From positions 930,001 to 994,000 of the forward strand of contig NZ_CP151635.1 of assembly GCF_038397735.1 (NCBI RefSeq): 64,000 nucleotides of DNA, given 5' to 3'. Position numbers and translations under genes: made by a program. The notes beneath the pieces were generated by a model. It was not told where the DNA came from. It saw only the letters and a list, made by a program, of their open reading frames with translations, and did not search any database. Origin of the DNA: Microbacterium sp. LWH13-1.2. Its GTDB lineage: Bacteria; Actinomycetota; Actinomycetes; Actinomycetales; Microbacteriaceae. Positions 46,637-55,290 of the stretch are shown in pieces (position 1 is the first letter of the stretch; each line of letters starts with the position of its first letter).

Positions 46637-46653
46637 GTGAGCGGGAAATGCGA
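46637..46653 (-). promoter_or_regulatory. metY-type motif in the hydrolase promoter
   Basis: GTGAGCGGGAAATGCGA (plus-strand reading) differs at only two positions from 36896-36912 before metY. It lies over the expected -35 region of the hydrolase gene, in the intergenic region shared with the divergent AhpD-like gene. Confidence 0.5.
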
Positions 46654-46788
46654 GATCAGAATGACAAGAGATTGCACGGTGTGAACGTGCATTAAATCGC
46701 TCGCAGGCGTAAGTGGTATGGCGATCTGCATTCTCGCCCTGCTCGGAGGGCTCGCCGCGATGCCGATGCAACGGAATATCATTGAGGC

Positions 46789-47265
46789 ATGAGCGAGACG
46801 CGAGTGCACCTCTCCAAGACCGAGCCTGCCGCCTATCAGGCGCTCGATGCGTTCTCGAGGACAGTCGGTGAGATCTGCGCGACGAACGGCATCGACGATC
46901 GCCTCAAGGAGATCGTGATGATCCACTGCTCGCAGCTGAACGGATGCGGCTACTGCACGCGAATCCATGTCGACCGCGCAGTCAAGGCGGGGATCGACAC
47001 GGACACGCTGATGCAGATCGCCACCTGGCGGGAGAGCGGCGTCTTCAGCGAACGGGAAGAGGCGGCTCTCGAGCTGGCCGAGGCGTTCACCTTCATCTCG
47101 GAGGACGGGATCTCGGATGACCTGTACAACCGCGTGGGTGCTGTCTTCACCGAGAAGGAGTATGCCGCTCTGAGCTGGGCCTGCGTGTCGATCAACGCGT
47201 TCAACCGCGTCGTCATCGCCGGCCGCTACCCGGTTCCGGCTCGCGCTTCGCAGGCGCAGGAATGA
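46789..47265 (+). CDS. carboxymuconolactone decarboxylase/AhpD family protein
   Basis: The protein is 158 aa. The AhpD-core motif is EIVMIHCSQLNGCGYCTRIH, with the redox pair C53/C56 and H60 (CxxCxxxH). Such proteins act as thiol-disulfide or peroxidase adaptors. It overlaps the phosphatase gene by four bases. TATCAT (46777-46782) lies six bases before the ATG. Confidence 0.9.
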   Translation: MSETRVHLSKTEPAAYQALDAFSRTVGEICATNGIDDRLKEIVMIHCSQLNGCGYCTRIHVDRAVKAGIDTDTLMQIATWRESGVFSEREEAALELAEAFTFISEDGISDDLYNRVGAVFTEKEYAALSWACVSINAFNRVVIAGRYPVPARASQAQE

Positions 47266-47984
47266 CCGTCCTCGAGTTCGACGGCGTCAACAACGTCCGG
47301 GACGTCGGAGGCATGCCCGCCGACGGCGGACGCATCCGCTCCGGCATCCTCCTGCGCTCTGGCCAGCTGTCCGGGGCGACGAATGTCGGCGTCGAGGCGG
47401 TCCGTGAGCGGATCGCGCACATCGTCGATCTGCGCGACGGCGAGGAGGTCGCGGCCGAGCCGACCGAGATCGACGGCCCGGAGACGACGCACCTTCCTCT
47501 GTTCCTCGGGTCGGTGCGTTCGTTCTTCGAGACGGACACCAGCCTGGAGGATCTCTACCTGCACCTTCTCGAGGAGAGTGGTGAGAGGCTCGTCGCGGCC
47601 ATCCGCATCATCGCGGCGGGGGAGCCGACGCTCGTGCACTGCACGGTGGGCAAGGACCGCACCGGGGTGACGGTGGCACTCGCTCTCGCAGCCGTAGGCG
47701 CCGACCGCGACGCGATCATCGCGGACTACGCGCTCACGGAGTCGCAGCTTCCTCCTGAGAGGTCGCAGCGGATCGCCGCCTACCTCCGTTCTCAGCATCC
47801 TGAAGCGGTGCACGCGGTGGCGCTGGCCACGCAGTCGCCTGCGCCGGTCATGCGGGCGCTGCTCGACGGCGTCGACGCGCGATGGGGGTCAGCGGCAGGC
47901 TACCTCCGAGCGAACGGGATGTCGGATGCCGAATTGGATGCGCTGCACACCGCGCTCGTGGAATCAGTCGCCGACCAAGGTTAG
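47262..47984 (+). CDS. tyrosine-protein phosphatase, PtpB/IphP type
   Basis: The protein is 240 aa. The P-loop is VHCTVGKDRTG, with Cys127 and Arg133; the extra Lys and Asp in the loop are typical of the PtpB/IphP group, whose members can act on phosphotyrosine, phosphoserine and phosphoinositides. The N-terminal NNVRDVGGM segment also matches. The substrate in this organism is unknown. It is coupled to the AhpD-like gene by an ATGA overlap, and its stop lies inside the iron-box-like site of the next gene. Confidence 0.88.
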   Translation: MTVLEFDGVNNVRDVGGMPADGGRIRSGILLRSGQLSGATNVGVEAVRERIAHIVDLRDGEEVAAEPTEIDGPETTHLPLFLGSVRSFFETDTSLEDLYLHLLEESGERLVAAIRIIAAGEPTLVHCTVGKDRTGVTVALALAAVGADRDAIIADYALTESQLPPERSQRIAAYLRSQHPEAVHAVALATQSPAPVMRALLDGVDARWGSAAGYLRANGMSDAELDALHTALVESVADQG

Positions 47985-47994
47985 GCAACCCTTC
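47976..47994 (+). promoter_or_regulatory. probable DtxR/IdeR iron box
   Basis: CAAGGTTAGGCAACCCTTC matches 13 of 19 positions of the DtxR/IdeR consensus, including the core AGGTTAGGC. It sits over the -35 position of a TACCAT -10 (48003-48008) before the SIP-domain gene. An iron-repressed promoter is predicted. Confidence 0.6.
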
Positions 47995-48017
47995 ACGTGG
48001 TGTACCATGGAAGGATC

Positions 48018-48488
48018 ATGGAGACCTTCCTCGAGACCCGCAGCACGCGAGCAGAGCGCCGCGCCGCGCGTCGTCGCGCACACCACCTGGTGACGGCAGA
48101 CGAGCACTCGCTCGCCGAACTCGAGGTCTTCCTCGCGACTCTGCCGCTGTGCGCATCCGGTCGGATCTTCATCGAGGTCGCAGAGGCCTCGGACATCGGC
48201 GTGATCGACGCGCCCGGCCGCATGACCGTGACGTGGCTCGCTCGGGCAGAACGCTCCGGCGCCCCCGGAACGGGCCGTGCGTGCGCACCGGGACAGGCGC
48301 TCGCTCGCGCGACGTGCGCCTGGGCCGACGAGATGCTCTGCGACGACGAACTCGAGACCCACATCACGCTGCTGGGCGGATACCTCGGTACCGCCGACAT
48401 CGTCGAGCACCTCACTGGAGTGCTCGACCTCCAGCCCGCGCAGATCTACGCGCCGGAGCGTTTCGGGCTGCTTCCCTCCGAGCGCTGA
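48018..48488 (+). CDS. stand-alone SIP-domain protein (siderophore-interacting)
   Basis: The protein is 156 aa. HHLVTADEHSLAELEVFLATLP opens a strand-helix pattern (first part HHLVTADEHSLAEL) that, with RIFIEVAEASD and TWLARAERSG, matches the C-terminal NAD(P)H-binding SIP domain of ViuB-type siderophore-interacting ferric reductases. The N-terminal FAD domain is missing, so this is either a remnant or a partner subunit. The start ATG 48018 gives METFLETRS; GGAAGG precedes it closely. An iron-box-like site upstream supports a role in iron supply. The 3' end overlaps the convergent gene by 43 bases. Confidence 0.75.
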   Translation: METFLETRSTRAERRAARRRAHHLVTADEHSLAELEVFLATLPLCASGRIFIEVAEASDIGVIDAPGRMTVTWLARAERSGAPGTGRACAPGQALARATCAWADEMLCDDELETHITLLGGYLGTADIVEHLTGVLDLQPAQIYAPERFGLLPSER

Positions 48489-48928
48489 GAAGCGGTCGAC
48501 CGGCGCACGTAGTTGCCGTCTTCCAGACCCGCCTCGATCTCGAAGCGGTTGTGGAGGGGATTCCGCCCGGCGAACAGGTACAGCACCGGCAGCAGGATGC
48601 CGTAACGGAGCCACTGGGCCTTGTGCACTGCCTCATGGCGAAGGACGGCATCGGTCGGACGAGCATCGCCGGTGAGGAAGCACCCGCCCACGCACACCCC
48701 GCCGCGGTTGAACGTCCAGTTCGGCATGCCGCGGAAGACCCACAGGCCCGACCGGCGCTCGACGGGACCGGTGCTCCACAGCGATCCCCACACCCAGCCG
48801 ACCGCGGTTCCCCACCAGTACCCGAGGCGACTGATCGGCGATCGCAGCAGGAATGACGGGATGCGGCGGTCGAATCGACGACCCCGCTCGAGGGCACGTT
48901 CTGCCGCAGGGCGCCAGTCCCCGGTCAT
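48446..48928 (-). CDS. uncharacterised protein with an HExxH motif
   Basis: The protein is 160 aa. A Trp-rich segment (LGYWWGTAVGWVWGSLW) is followed by NWTFNRGGVCVGGCFLTG and RHEAVHKAQWLRYG, which contains HEAVH, the zinc-binding HExxH pattern of gluzincin metallopeptidases. A hydrophobic helix (ILLPVLYLFAG) follows. Related actinobacterial proteins are often labelled Fe-S oxidoreductase without support; no Fe-S motif is visible beyond two cysteines. It overlaps the arginase-like gene by four bases. Confidence 0.65.
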   Translation of the reverse strand: MTGDWRPAAERALERGRRFDRRIPSFLLRSPISRLGYWWGTAVGWVWGSLWSTGPVERRSGLWVFRGMPNWTFNRGGVCVGGCFLTGDARPTDAVLRHEAVHKAQWLRYGILLPVLYLFAGRNPLHNRFEIEAGLEDGNYVRRSTASQRSEGSSPKRSGA

Positions 48929-49728
48929 GCCACCGCTCCGACCAGGCGCAGCAACGCCCCGAGATCCTCGACCGCGTCGGCCGGTGAACGCGGGGCGAAT
49001 CCTGCGATCGTCGCGCCCGCCAGCGGAACGCGCGTGCGGAGAGCGCGAATCGCCGCGCTCAGGGTCGCAGGAGCGAGTCCGAACGGTGACGCGGAGGAGA
49101 CGCCGGCTATCTCGGCCGGATCCAGCACATCGACGTCGATGTGCACCCAGACCCGGCTCGCGCCGGTGGCCACGACGGCGGCGGACAGAGCATCGGCATC
49201 GTCGAGGTCTGCCACCGAGAGCGGGGTGAGACCGTCGAGCGCAGCGACCTCGGCGTCGTCGAGATCGCGCATCCCGACGGTGATCACGCGGTCGCGCGGG
49301 ATGCCGGGGGAGAGCGCGAGCTGCGGTTCGCCCTCTCCGAGCACAGCCCGCAGGGCCATGCCGGAGAACGCACCGGACGGCGACGTCTCGGGTGTGTTCA
49401 TGTCGGCGTGCGCGTCGCACCAGACCACCGCGAGATCGTCGGTGCCGCCCGGAAGGGCGGCGAGCGCGGCGACAGTGACGCTGCAGTCTCCGCCCACGAC
49501 GACCGTGTCGGCCGTCATCGCCCCATCGACGAGCTCACGAGTGCGCAACAGGGCGCTGAGTCGGCGGACGCCCGTGCCGAGGGACTCTCCGGCCTCGACC
49601 GGCACATCGAGCACGGTGGTCGACGCGCGCGGAAGATCACCGGCGATCGCGGATGCGCCGTCGACGAGGAGCATCGCGCGCGGTGCAGGGGAGCCCTGCC
49701 ACTGCGGGACGACGAGGAATCGCACCAT
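48925..49728 (-). CDS. arginase/agmatinase-superfamily protein, divergent metal site
   Basis: The 267-aa ureohydrolase-fold protein keeps DAHADMNTP (Asp105, His107, Asp109) and HIDVDVLDP, which supply most Mn ligands. The first metal motif, normally GGDHS, is GGDCS here (Cys82 in place of His). That change would weaken or alter one metal site, so true arginase activity is doubtful; it could act on another guanidino compound. It is the first gene of a two-gene unit with the HExxH protein. Confidence 0.8.
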   Translation of the reverse strand: MVRFLVVPQWQGSPAPRAMLLVDGASAIAGDLPRASTTVLDVPVEAGESLGTGVRRLSALLRTRELVDGAMTADTVVVGGDCSVTVAALAALPGGTDDLAVVWCDAHADMNTPETSPSGAFSGMALRAVLGEGEPQLALSPGIPRDRVITVGMRDLDDAEVAALDGLTPLSVADLDDADALSAAVVATGASRVWVHIDVDVLDPAEIAGVSSASPFGLAPATLSAAIRALRTRVPLAGATIAGFAPRSPADAVEDLGALLRLVGAVA

Positions 49729-49750
49729 GGGTGCCTCCAGCTATGAAAGA

Positions 49751-49786
49751 GCGGGTGCCCCGGACGCGCTGGTCCGGGGCACCCGC
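49751..49786. terminator. terminator after pspA
   Basis: A 15-base stem (GCGGGTGCCCCGGAC with its exact complement) and a short loop lie between the pspA stop and the arginase-like gene, both on the minus strand. Confidence 0.85.
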
Positions 49787-49794
49787 GAGGTGTG

Positions 49795-50538
49795 TCAGGA
49801 ACCTTCGATGGCCTGACGGGGGGCGGAGCCGCCCGCCTTCAGCTCGGCGAGACGTGCTTCGACCTCGGTGAGCTCGCCGAGGTCCTCGAGGCTCTCGAAC
49901 TGCGCATCGAGGCTGGAGGCTGCGAGCTCGATCTTGCCCTGAGCGAGAGCCTCCTGGCGGCGGACCTTGTCTTCGAAACGACCCAGCTCGCTGGTCGGGT
50001 CGAGGACATTGATCGACGAGACCGCGTCCTGCACCTTGGTCTGCGCCTCGGCGACCTTGGCGCGGGCGAGGAGCTCGCTGCGCTTGTTCTTCAGCTCGCC
50101 CAGCTTGTCCTTCATGCCGTTGAGGCCGGACTTCAGCTTGTCGACGATCTCGGTCTGAGCGGCGATCTGGGGCTCGGCACCGGTGGCCTCGCGCTCCGCG
50201 CTGATCTGGCGCTGGAGTGCGATCTTGGCGAGGTTGTCGAACTTGTCCGCATCGGCGGCATCGCCGCTCGAGCGCATCTCGTCGGCCTTGCGGCTCGCGG
50301 CGAGGGCCTTGTTGCCCCACTCCGTGGCCGCCTGGACGTCCTCTTCGTGGTCGCGCTCGAGGAGGCGCAGGTTGCCGATGGTCTCGGCGATCGCCGATTC
50401 GGCGTCGGCGATGCTGTTCGTGTAGTCACGGACGAGCTGGTCGATCATCTTCTGCGGGTCTTCCGCAGAGTCCAGGAGCGAGTTGATGTTCGCGCGGACG
50501 AGGGTCGAGATACGTCCGAAGATGGACTGCTTGGTCAT
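49795..50538 (-). CDS. pspA: PspA/IM30 family envelope-stress protein
   Basis: The 247-aa protein is almost entirely alpha-helical, with the PspA start FGRISTLVRANINSLLDSAEDP and the long coiled-coil region. PspA/IM30 proteins belong to the ESCRT-III superfamily and assemble on damaged membranes. It follows the TPM-domain gene after 56 bases on the same strand, with GAAAGGA before the ATG. The pairing suggests joint action at the membrane. Confidence 0.93.
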   Translation of the reverse strand: MTKQSIFGRISTLVRANINSLLDSAEDPQKMIDQLVRDYTNSIADAESAIAETIGNLRLLERDHEEDVQAATEWGNKALAASRKADEMRSSGDAADADKFDNLAKIALQRQISAEREATGAEPQIAAQTEIVDKLKSGLNGMKDKLGELKNKRSELLARAKVAEAQTKVQDAVSSINVLDPTSELGRFEDKVRRQEALAQGKIELAASSLDAQFESLEDLGELTEVEARLAELKAGGSAPRQAIEGS

Positions 50539-50594
50539 GCGTGGTTCCTTTCAGAGGGTCGGACTCGATGTTCTGGGGTCGTCATGTGTGCGGT

Positions 50595-52643
50595 TCAGAA
50601 GCGTCGCCCTCCCGAACGGCCGCTGCGGCCGCTGGAGCGGCTGCCGCCGCCTCCGCCGAAACCGGAGCTGCGGAATCCGCCGCCGCCGCTGGATCGCCAG
50701 CTGCTGCTCCGCGAGGAGCCTCCGCCTCCGCCGCCGCCGGACAGGAGGCCGCCGATGATGCCGCCGAGGATGTCGCCGCCGAGGCCGGAACCTCCCGAAC
50801 CGGCACCTCCGCCGAAGATGCTGCCGCCACCGCCGCCCCAGCCGTTCTGATAGCTGCTCGGGCTCATCGCCGCGACATCGGCCTGCGCCGAAGAGGTCGC
50901 CTGGCGGGCGAGATCGAGGGCACGGCCCGCTTCGGTGAGCGCCGCCTCGGGGTCGGTGGCACGCAGGTTCAGTGCCTGCGTGAGGGTGGCCTCCGCCTGC
51001 GAGAGGCGGGTGCGCGCGGTGGATCCGACGGAGCCGCGCCGCGTCTCGATGTACTCGCGCGCGGCGCGGATCTCGGACCCTGCCTGCGTCAGCGTCTGCT
51101 CGAGCATCTGCTGCGCTCGTCGGGCTCGCTCGACGGCCTGGGTTCCCTGCGCGATCGCCGCGTCGATCTGGGCGTTCGCCGCCGTGAGCGCCTCGAGCAC
51201 CCGCTGAGGGCTGCGTGAGTTGCCGGCGAGAGCGGCCTGCGCCTGCTGCAGCTGCTGCGAGGTCGCCGCGGCCGCCGAAGACAGAACGCCTCCGGTGTCG
51301 GGCAGATGCTGCGCGGTGGCGATGTCGGCCTGCAGCTCAGCGACCAGAGCCTGGGCCTGCGCCTCGATGCTGGCGAGTTCGGCGCCCAGCGCCGTGATCG
51401 CGTTCACCAGCTGGGTCGCCTGTGCGACGGACTGCTCGGCGGTGCGGATCGCGAACGCGGCCTCTCCTGAGCGCCCCGCACCGATCGCCTGTGCGGCGGC
51501 CTCGATGGAGCGGTCCGCGAGCGCGGCGCGCTCGCGGGCCTGTGCCGGGTTGTCGGCGACGGTCACGAGGGATGCCTGATCGAACGTGCTCGAGAGCGCC
51601 GCGAGAGCAGGATCAGCACTCGCGAGCAGCGTGTCGAGGGCTGCCCGCTCGCCCCGCACGCGTTCGAGCTCCGCCGGGGCGTTCTGCTCGAGCTTGCGAA
51701 GTGCGTCGAAAGCCTCGGTGTTGTCGTCGAGGACGTCGTCGATCTCGTCGCACAGCTGGATGATGCGGATGTGCCACGCGCGGCGGTCGTGGACGGTGTC
51801 CTCGATCTCGTCGTCGAGCTTCTGCTTGAGGTCGAAGGCCTCGGACATCTTCGCCTTGGCGGTCTCGACGGCTCCGCTGAAGGTCGAGGTGGCCGCCTCG
51901 CCGAACTGGGCGACGGCGAAGCCGAGCTCTTCCCTGCTCGACGTGATGGCATCGTCGGCCTGCACGAGGGCGGCACCCGCCTGGGTCCGGACCTGCTCGT
52001 CGGTGAGGGTGGAGAACGGGTCGCTCGGGTCCGGCTTCTCGGGCATGGCACCGCGGCGACGGATCTCGGCGTTGCGCCGAGAGCGACGCACGAGCGCGAC
52101 GATCAGCCAGACGATGAGGCCGAGAGCGATGATGCCGACGACGATGAGCGTGGTGCGGAGCGCGCCGGCCCCGCCGTCGCCCTGGATCTCGTCGGCGGCG
52201 AGGATGATCGCCCCCTCCCAGTCGTTCTGGGCGGCCAGGCTCTGGATCTCGTTCTCGACGTCGTCGAGCTTGCTGTCGCTGAGCGGACCGTCGGGGGCCG
52301 CAGAGATGTAATAGCTCCGGCCCTCGACCGCGATGGCGAGCAGATACTGCTCGGACCCGAGATTGTTGTTCTCGGCGACGGTGTCGGCCCACTCGACGTT
52401 GTCGGTGGGGGAGGTGAAATCGTCGACCAGCACCACGAAGAGGTCGGCGGAGGAGTTGTCGCTGAGGGTTTGGAGTCGCGCCTCGACCGCATCCTCCTCG
52501 CTGGGAGAGAGGACCCCGGCGTCATCGGTCACGTACCCGGAATCGAGCGTGACCGGGTCGGTCGCGGAGGCGGCGGATGCGGAGAAGGCCCCCACTGCTG
52601 CAGCCGCGGTGAGTGCGGCCAGCGCGAGCCACCGTGTCTTCAT
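50595..52643 (-). CDS. TPM-domain membrane protein with coiled-coil and Gly/Ser-rich tail
   Basis: The protein is 682 aa. A signal peptide (~1-27) leads to an extracytoplasmic TPM domain (~35-160, YVTDDAGVLSPSEEDAVEARL in two parts: YVTDDAGVLSPSEEDA and VEARL), then one membrane helix (~165-187), a long cytoplasmic coiled coil (~215-590) and a Gly-rich tail ending in RSSGRSGRSGGRRF. TPM proteins are linked to photosystem II repair in plants and to membrane stress elsewhere. The cytoplasmic half is paralogous to the protein at 1626-2966. It is upstream of pspA on one transcript. GGAGGG precedes the ATG. Confidence 0.88.
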   Translation of the reverse strand: MKTRWLALAALTAAAAVGAFSASAASATDPVTLDSGYVTDDAGVLSPSEEDAVEARLQTLSDNSSADLFVVLVDDFTSPTDNVEWADTVAENNNLGSEQYLLAIAVEGRSYYISAAPDGPLSDSKLDDVENEIQSLAAQNDWEGAIILAADEIQGDGGAGALRTTLIVVGIIALGLIVWLIVALVRRSRRNAEIRRRGAMPEKPDPSDPFSTLTDEQVRTQAGAALVQADDAITSSREELGFAVAQFGEAATSTFSGAVETAKAKMSEAFDLKQKLDDEIEDTVHDRRAWHIRIIQLCDEIDDVLDDNTEAFDALRKLEQNAPAELERVRGERAALDTLLASADPALAALSSTFDQASLVTVADNPAQARERAALADRSIEAAAQAIGAGRSGEAAFAIRTAEQSVAQATQLVNAITALGAELASIEAQAQALVAELQADIATAQHLPDTGGVLSSAAAATSQQLQQAQAALAGNSRSPQRVLEALTAANAQIDAAIAQGTQAVERARRAQQMLEQTLTQAGSEIRAAREYIETRRGSVGSTARTRLSQAEATLTQALNLRATDPEAALTEAGRALDLARQATSSAQADVAAMSPSSYQNGWGGGGGSIFGGGAGSGGSGLGGDILGGIIGGLLSGGGGGGGSSRSSSWRSSGGGGFRSSGFGGGGGSRSSGRSGRSGGRRF

Positions 52644-52765
52644 CGTGTTCCCTCCGACCGGCAGCCGAGCCCCATGGCACGAGTCTATGCACACAGGCCG
52701 ACACGCGACAGCATCCGAGCGGCGATAGCCGTTCGCCCTCAGCGGAGACACATACGCTGGAGGGC

Positions 52766-53605
52766 ATGGACGACAGGTACGGATCGGATGTGCTCGCGAC
52801 TGGTTGGCGGGAGCGCGCGGCGAAGCCGGTGCCACAGGTGCCTGCAGAGGTCGATCTCGTCGTCGAGGTCGCGGACGACGGCTACTGCGGTGCGGTCACA
52901 CGCGTGCAGGGAGGGAACGTCGAGCTCGAGGATCGCCTAGGTCGCAAGCGGCTCTTCCCTCTCGGCGGCGGATTCCTGATCGACGGGGCACCGGTGCGGC
53001 TCACCGCCCCCGCCCCGAAGGAGCAGGGCACCAGGCGCACCGCGTCGGGATCGTTCGTGGTCGCCGATCAGCGTGCACGGATCGCGCTGCCCAGCCGCAT
53101 CCTCGTCGAGGGAAAGCACGACGCGGAGCTTGTGGAGAAGGTCTGGGGAGCGGACCTGCGCGTCGAGGGCGTCGTCGTCGAATTCCTGCAGGGAGTCGAC
53201 CTGCTCGACGAGTTGCTCGCCGCGGAGCCGCCGACCGCCTCCCGGCGCTATGGAGTGCTCGTCGACCACCTGGTTCCCGGCTCGAAGGAGTCGCGCGTCG
53301 CGGACGCGGTCGCCCGCGGTCCGCATGGCCGGCACGTGCGCATCGTCGGTCATCCCTTCGTCGACGTCTGGCAGTGCGTGACGCCGCGTGCGCTGGGGAT
53401 CGCGAAGTGGCCGGAGATCCCGCGGGGCACCGACTGGAAGACCGGGATCTGCAAGGCTTTCGGCTGGCCGTACGAGACACAGGGCGACACGGGTCGTGCG
53501 TGGCAGCACATCCTGTCGAAGGTGCACACGTATCGAGATCTCGAACCCGCGCTGCTGGGTCGGGTCGAAGAGCTCATCGACTTCGTGACCGCTCCGGCCG
53601 ACTGA
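52766..53605 (+). CDS. DUF3097 family protein with a Toprim-like core
   Basis: The 279-aa conserved actinobacterial protein has a small beta-domain (~25-75), then RILVEGKHDAELVEKVWG and YGVLVDHLVPGSKES, which resemble the Glu and Asp motifs of Toprim domains such as RNase M5. The segment GHPFVDVWQCVTPRALGI and the WPEIPRGTDWK region are typical of the family. No function is established; nucleic-acid processing is a guess from the fold. TACGCT (52753-52758) lies seven bases before the ATG. Confidence 0.85.
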   Translation: MDDRYGSDVLATGWRERAAKPVPQVPAEVDLVVEVADDGYCGAVTRVQGGNVELEDRLGRKRLFPLGGGFLIDGAPVRLTAPAPKEQGTRRTASGSFVVADQRARIALPSRILVEGKHDAELVEKVWGADLRVEGVVVEFLQGVDLLDELLAAEPPTASRRYGVLVDHLVPGSKESRVADAVARGPHGRHVRIVGHPFVDVWQCVTPRALGIAKWPEIPRGTDWKTGICKAFGWPYETQGDTGRAWQHILSKVHTYRDLEPALLGRVEELIDFVTAPAD

Positions 53606-53647
53606 TCCCGGTCAGTGACTCGGGGCGCCGCCGACTACCCTGGAAGC

Positions 53648-54373
53648 ATGCCCGAACCCCGCACCTTCCGTGACGAACCGGTGTCCTTCGTGCGCCGCAG
53701 CGGGCGTATGTCCGACGCGCAGGAACGCGCCTTCGACGAGCTCGGTCCGCGCTACCTGCTCGACGTGCCGCGCGACGTCGCCTGGACCTCGGTGCATCCT
53801 GAGGCGCGACTCGACCCGAGCGCCGAGTACGGCCGAGATGCCGATCTGTACGTCGAGATCGGCTCCGGGCAGGGACACGCGATCGTTGCTGCCGCATCGT
53901 CTCGTCCGGATGACGACTTCCTCGCCGTCGAGGTCTTCCGCGCGGGACTCGCCCGCACGATGCTCGATGCCGATCGCGAGGGCGCCCGCAATGTGCGCGT
54001 CGTCGAGGCGAACGCGCCGGAGGTGCTCTCGTCGTACCTGCCTGAGGCGGCGGCCGCCGAGGTCTGGATCTTCTTCCCCGATCCCTGGCACAAGAAGAAG
54101 CACACCAAGCGTCGGCTCGTGCGATCCGGATTCGGCGAGACCGCCGCGCGGGCGCTGCGCGACGGCGGCCTTCTGCGACTCGCGACGGACTGGGAGGACT
54201 ATGCGCTGCAGATGCGCGAGGTGCTCGATGCCGATCCGCTGTTCGAGCGCGCCTTCGACGGCGAATGGGCCGAGCGTTTCGACGGACGGGTGATGACCGC
54301 CTTCGAGCGCAAGGGGATCGCCAAGGGGCGCGACATCCGCGATCTCGTGTATCGGCGGAAGTCGCGCGCGTGA
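53648..54373 (+). CDS. trmB: tRNA (guanine-N7-)-methyltransferase
   Basis: The 241-aa TrmB methylates G46 in the tRNA variable loop. The SAM site is VEIGSGQGHAIVAAA, and the signature FFPDPWHKKKHTKRRLV is intact. TACCCT (53636-53641) lies six bases before the ATG at 53648, which favours this start over an in-frame ATG 33 bases upstream. It overlaps the next gene by four bases (GTGA). Confidence 0.95.
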   Translation: MPEPRTFRDEPVSFVRRSGRMSDAQERAFDELGPRYLLDVPRDVAWTSVHPEARLDPSAEYGRDADLYVEIGSGQGHAIVAAASSRPDDDFLAVEVFRAGLARTMLDADREGARNVRVVEANAPEVLSSYLPEAAAAEVWIFFPDPWHKKKHTKRRLVRSGFGETAARALRDGGLLRLATDWEDYALQMREVLDADPLFERAFDGEWAERFDGRVMTAFERKGIAKGRDIRDLVYRRKSRA

Positions 54374-55263
54374 CCGACGTGCAGCGCAGGTCAGCGACCT
54401 GGCCCGCTGTGATCCCCGCACTTCTCGTCTGCGCGGCGGCGCCGGCCTTCTTCGTCCTCGAGACCGCCTGGCTCGGCTGGGCTCTGCTCGCACTCGGTGT
54501 CGGGGGAGCATGGCTCGTCGAACGCGGACGTCCCGTCGTCGCCGACCAGACCGTGAGCGTCGGATCCCGACGCGAGACGGCTCGTGTCATCGGGGTGAGC
54601 CGTCAGCCCTCACTCACCCGTGATCTCTCCCTGATCGCCCTGGGCATGCTCATCGTGAGTGTGATCCCGCTCGCAGCCGAGCTCGACAACCTCGCCATGC
54701 TGCGCTTCACGCTCGCTCTCGGTGGCGCGGTCGCGGTGCCGTACGTGGTGTCGCGCTTCGTGTTCCGCGACCGCGCCATCAGCTTTCCCTGGCGTGCGCA
54801 TCGCCGCTGGGGTCGCCTGCAGTGGGGGTGGTTGGTCGCGGTGCTGGTGCTCGGCTGGCTGATCCTGCCGTTCTACTTCATCAGCAGCGGGGTGTACCAG
54901 AACTGGCCGGTCGTCGACTCGCCCGACCTCATCGCCCGTCTCTTCGTCGGCGTCGGCGCGGTCGGCATCTGGGACGAGCTGTTCTTCATCTGCACGGTCT
55001 TCGCCCTGCTGCGTCGTCACTTCCCGGATGCGCTCGCGAACGGGCTGCAGATGATCGTGTTCGTCTCGTTCCTGTGGGAGCTGGGGTATCGCGAATGGGG
55101 GCCGCTGCTGACGATCCCGTTCGCGCTGCTGCAGGGGTTCATCTTCATGCGCACTCACTCGCTCGCCTACGTCGTGACGGTGCATCTGCTCTTCGACGCG
55201 GTCGTGTTCGCCGTACTCGTGCACGCACACAACCCAGGACTCCTGCCGATCTTCCTGCTCTAG
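54370..55263 (+). CDS. CPBP-like multi-pass membrane protein
   Basis: The 297-aa protein has about eight membrane helices. The C-terminal half has the layout of CPBP/CAAX-type proteases, but the first motif, EExxxR in active enzymes, reads DELFFIC here; a FLWELGYREWG segment and VTVHLLFDAV at the third motif remain. It may be inactive or a distant relative. The GTG start overlaps the trmB stop. Confidence 0.7.
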   Translation: MTDVQRRSATWPAVIPALLVCAAAPAFFVLETAWLGWALLALGVGGAWLVERGRPVVADQTVSVGSRRETARVIGVSRQPSLTRDLSLIALGMLIVSVIPLAAELDNLAMLRFTLALGGAVAVPYVVSRFVFRDRAISFPWRAHRRWGRLQWGWLVAVLVLGWLILPFYFISSGVYQNWPVVDSPDLIARLFVGVGAVGIWDELFFICTVFALLRRHFPDALANGLQMIVFVSFLWELGYREWGPLLTIPFALLQGFIFMRTHSLAYVVTVHLLFDAVVFAVLVHAHNPGLLPIFLL

Positions 55264-55290
55264 GCGTCCGAGGGTCGATACGATCGACTC

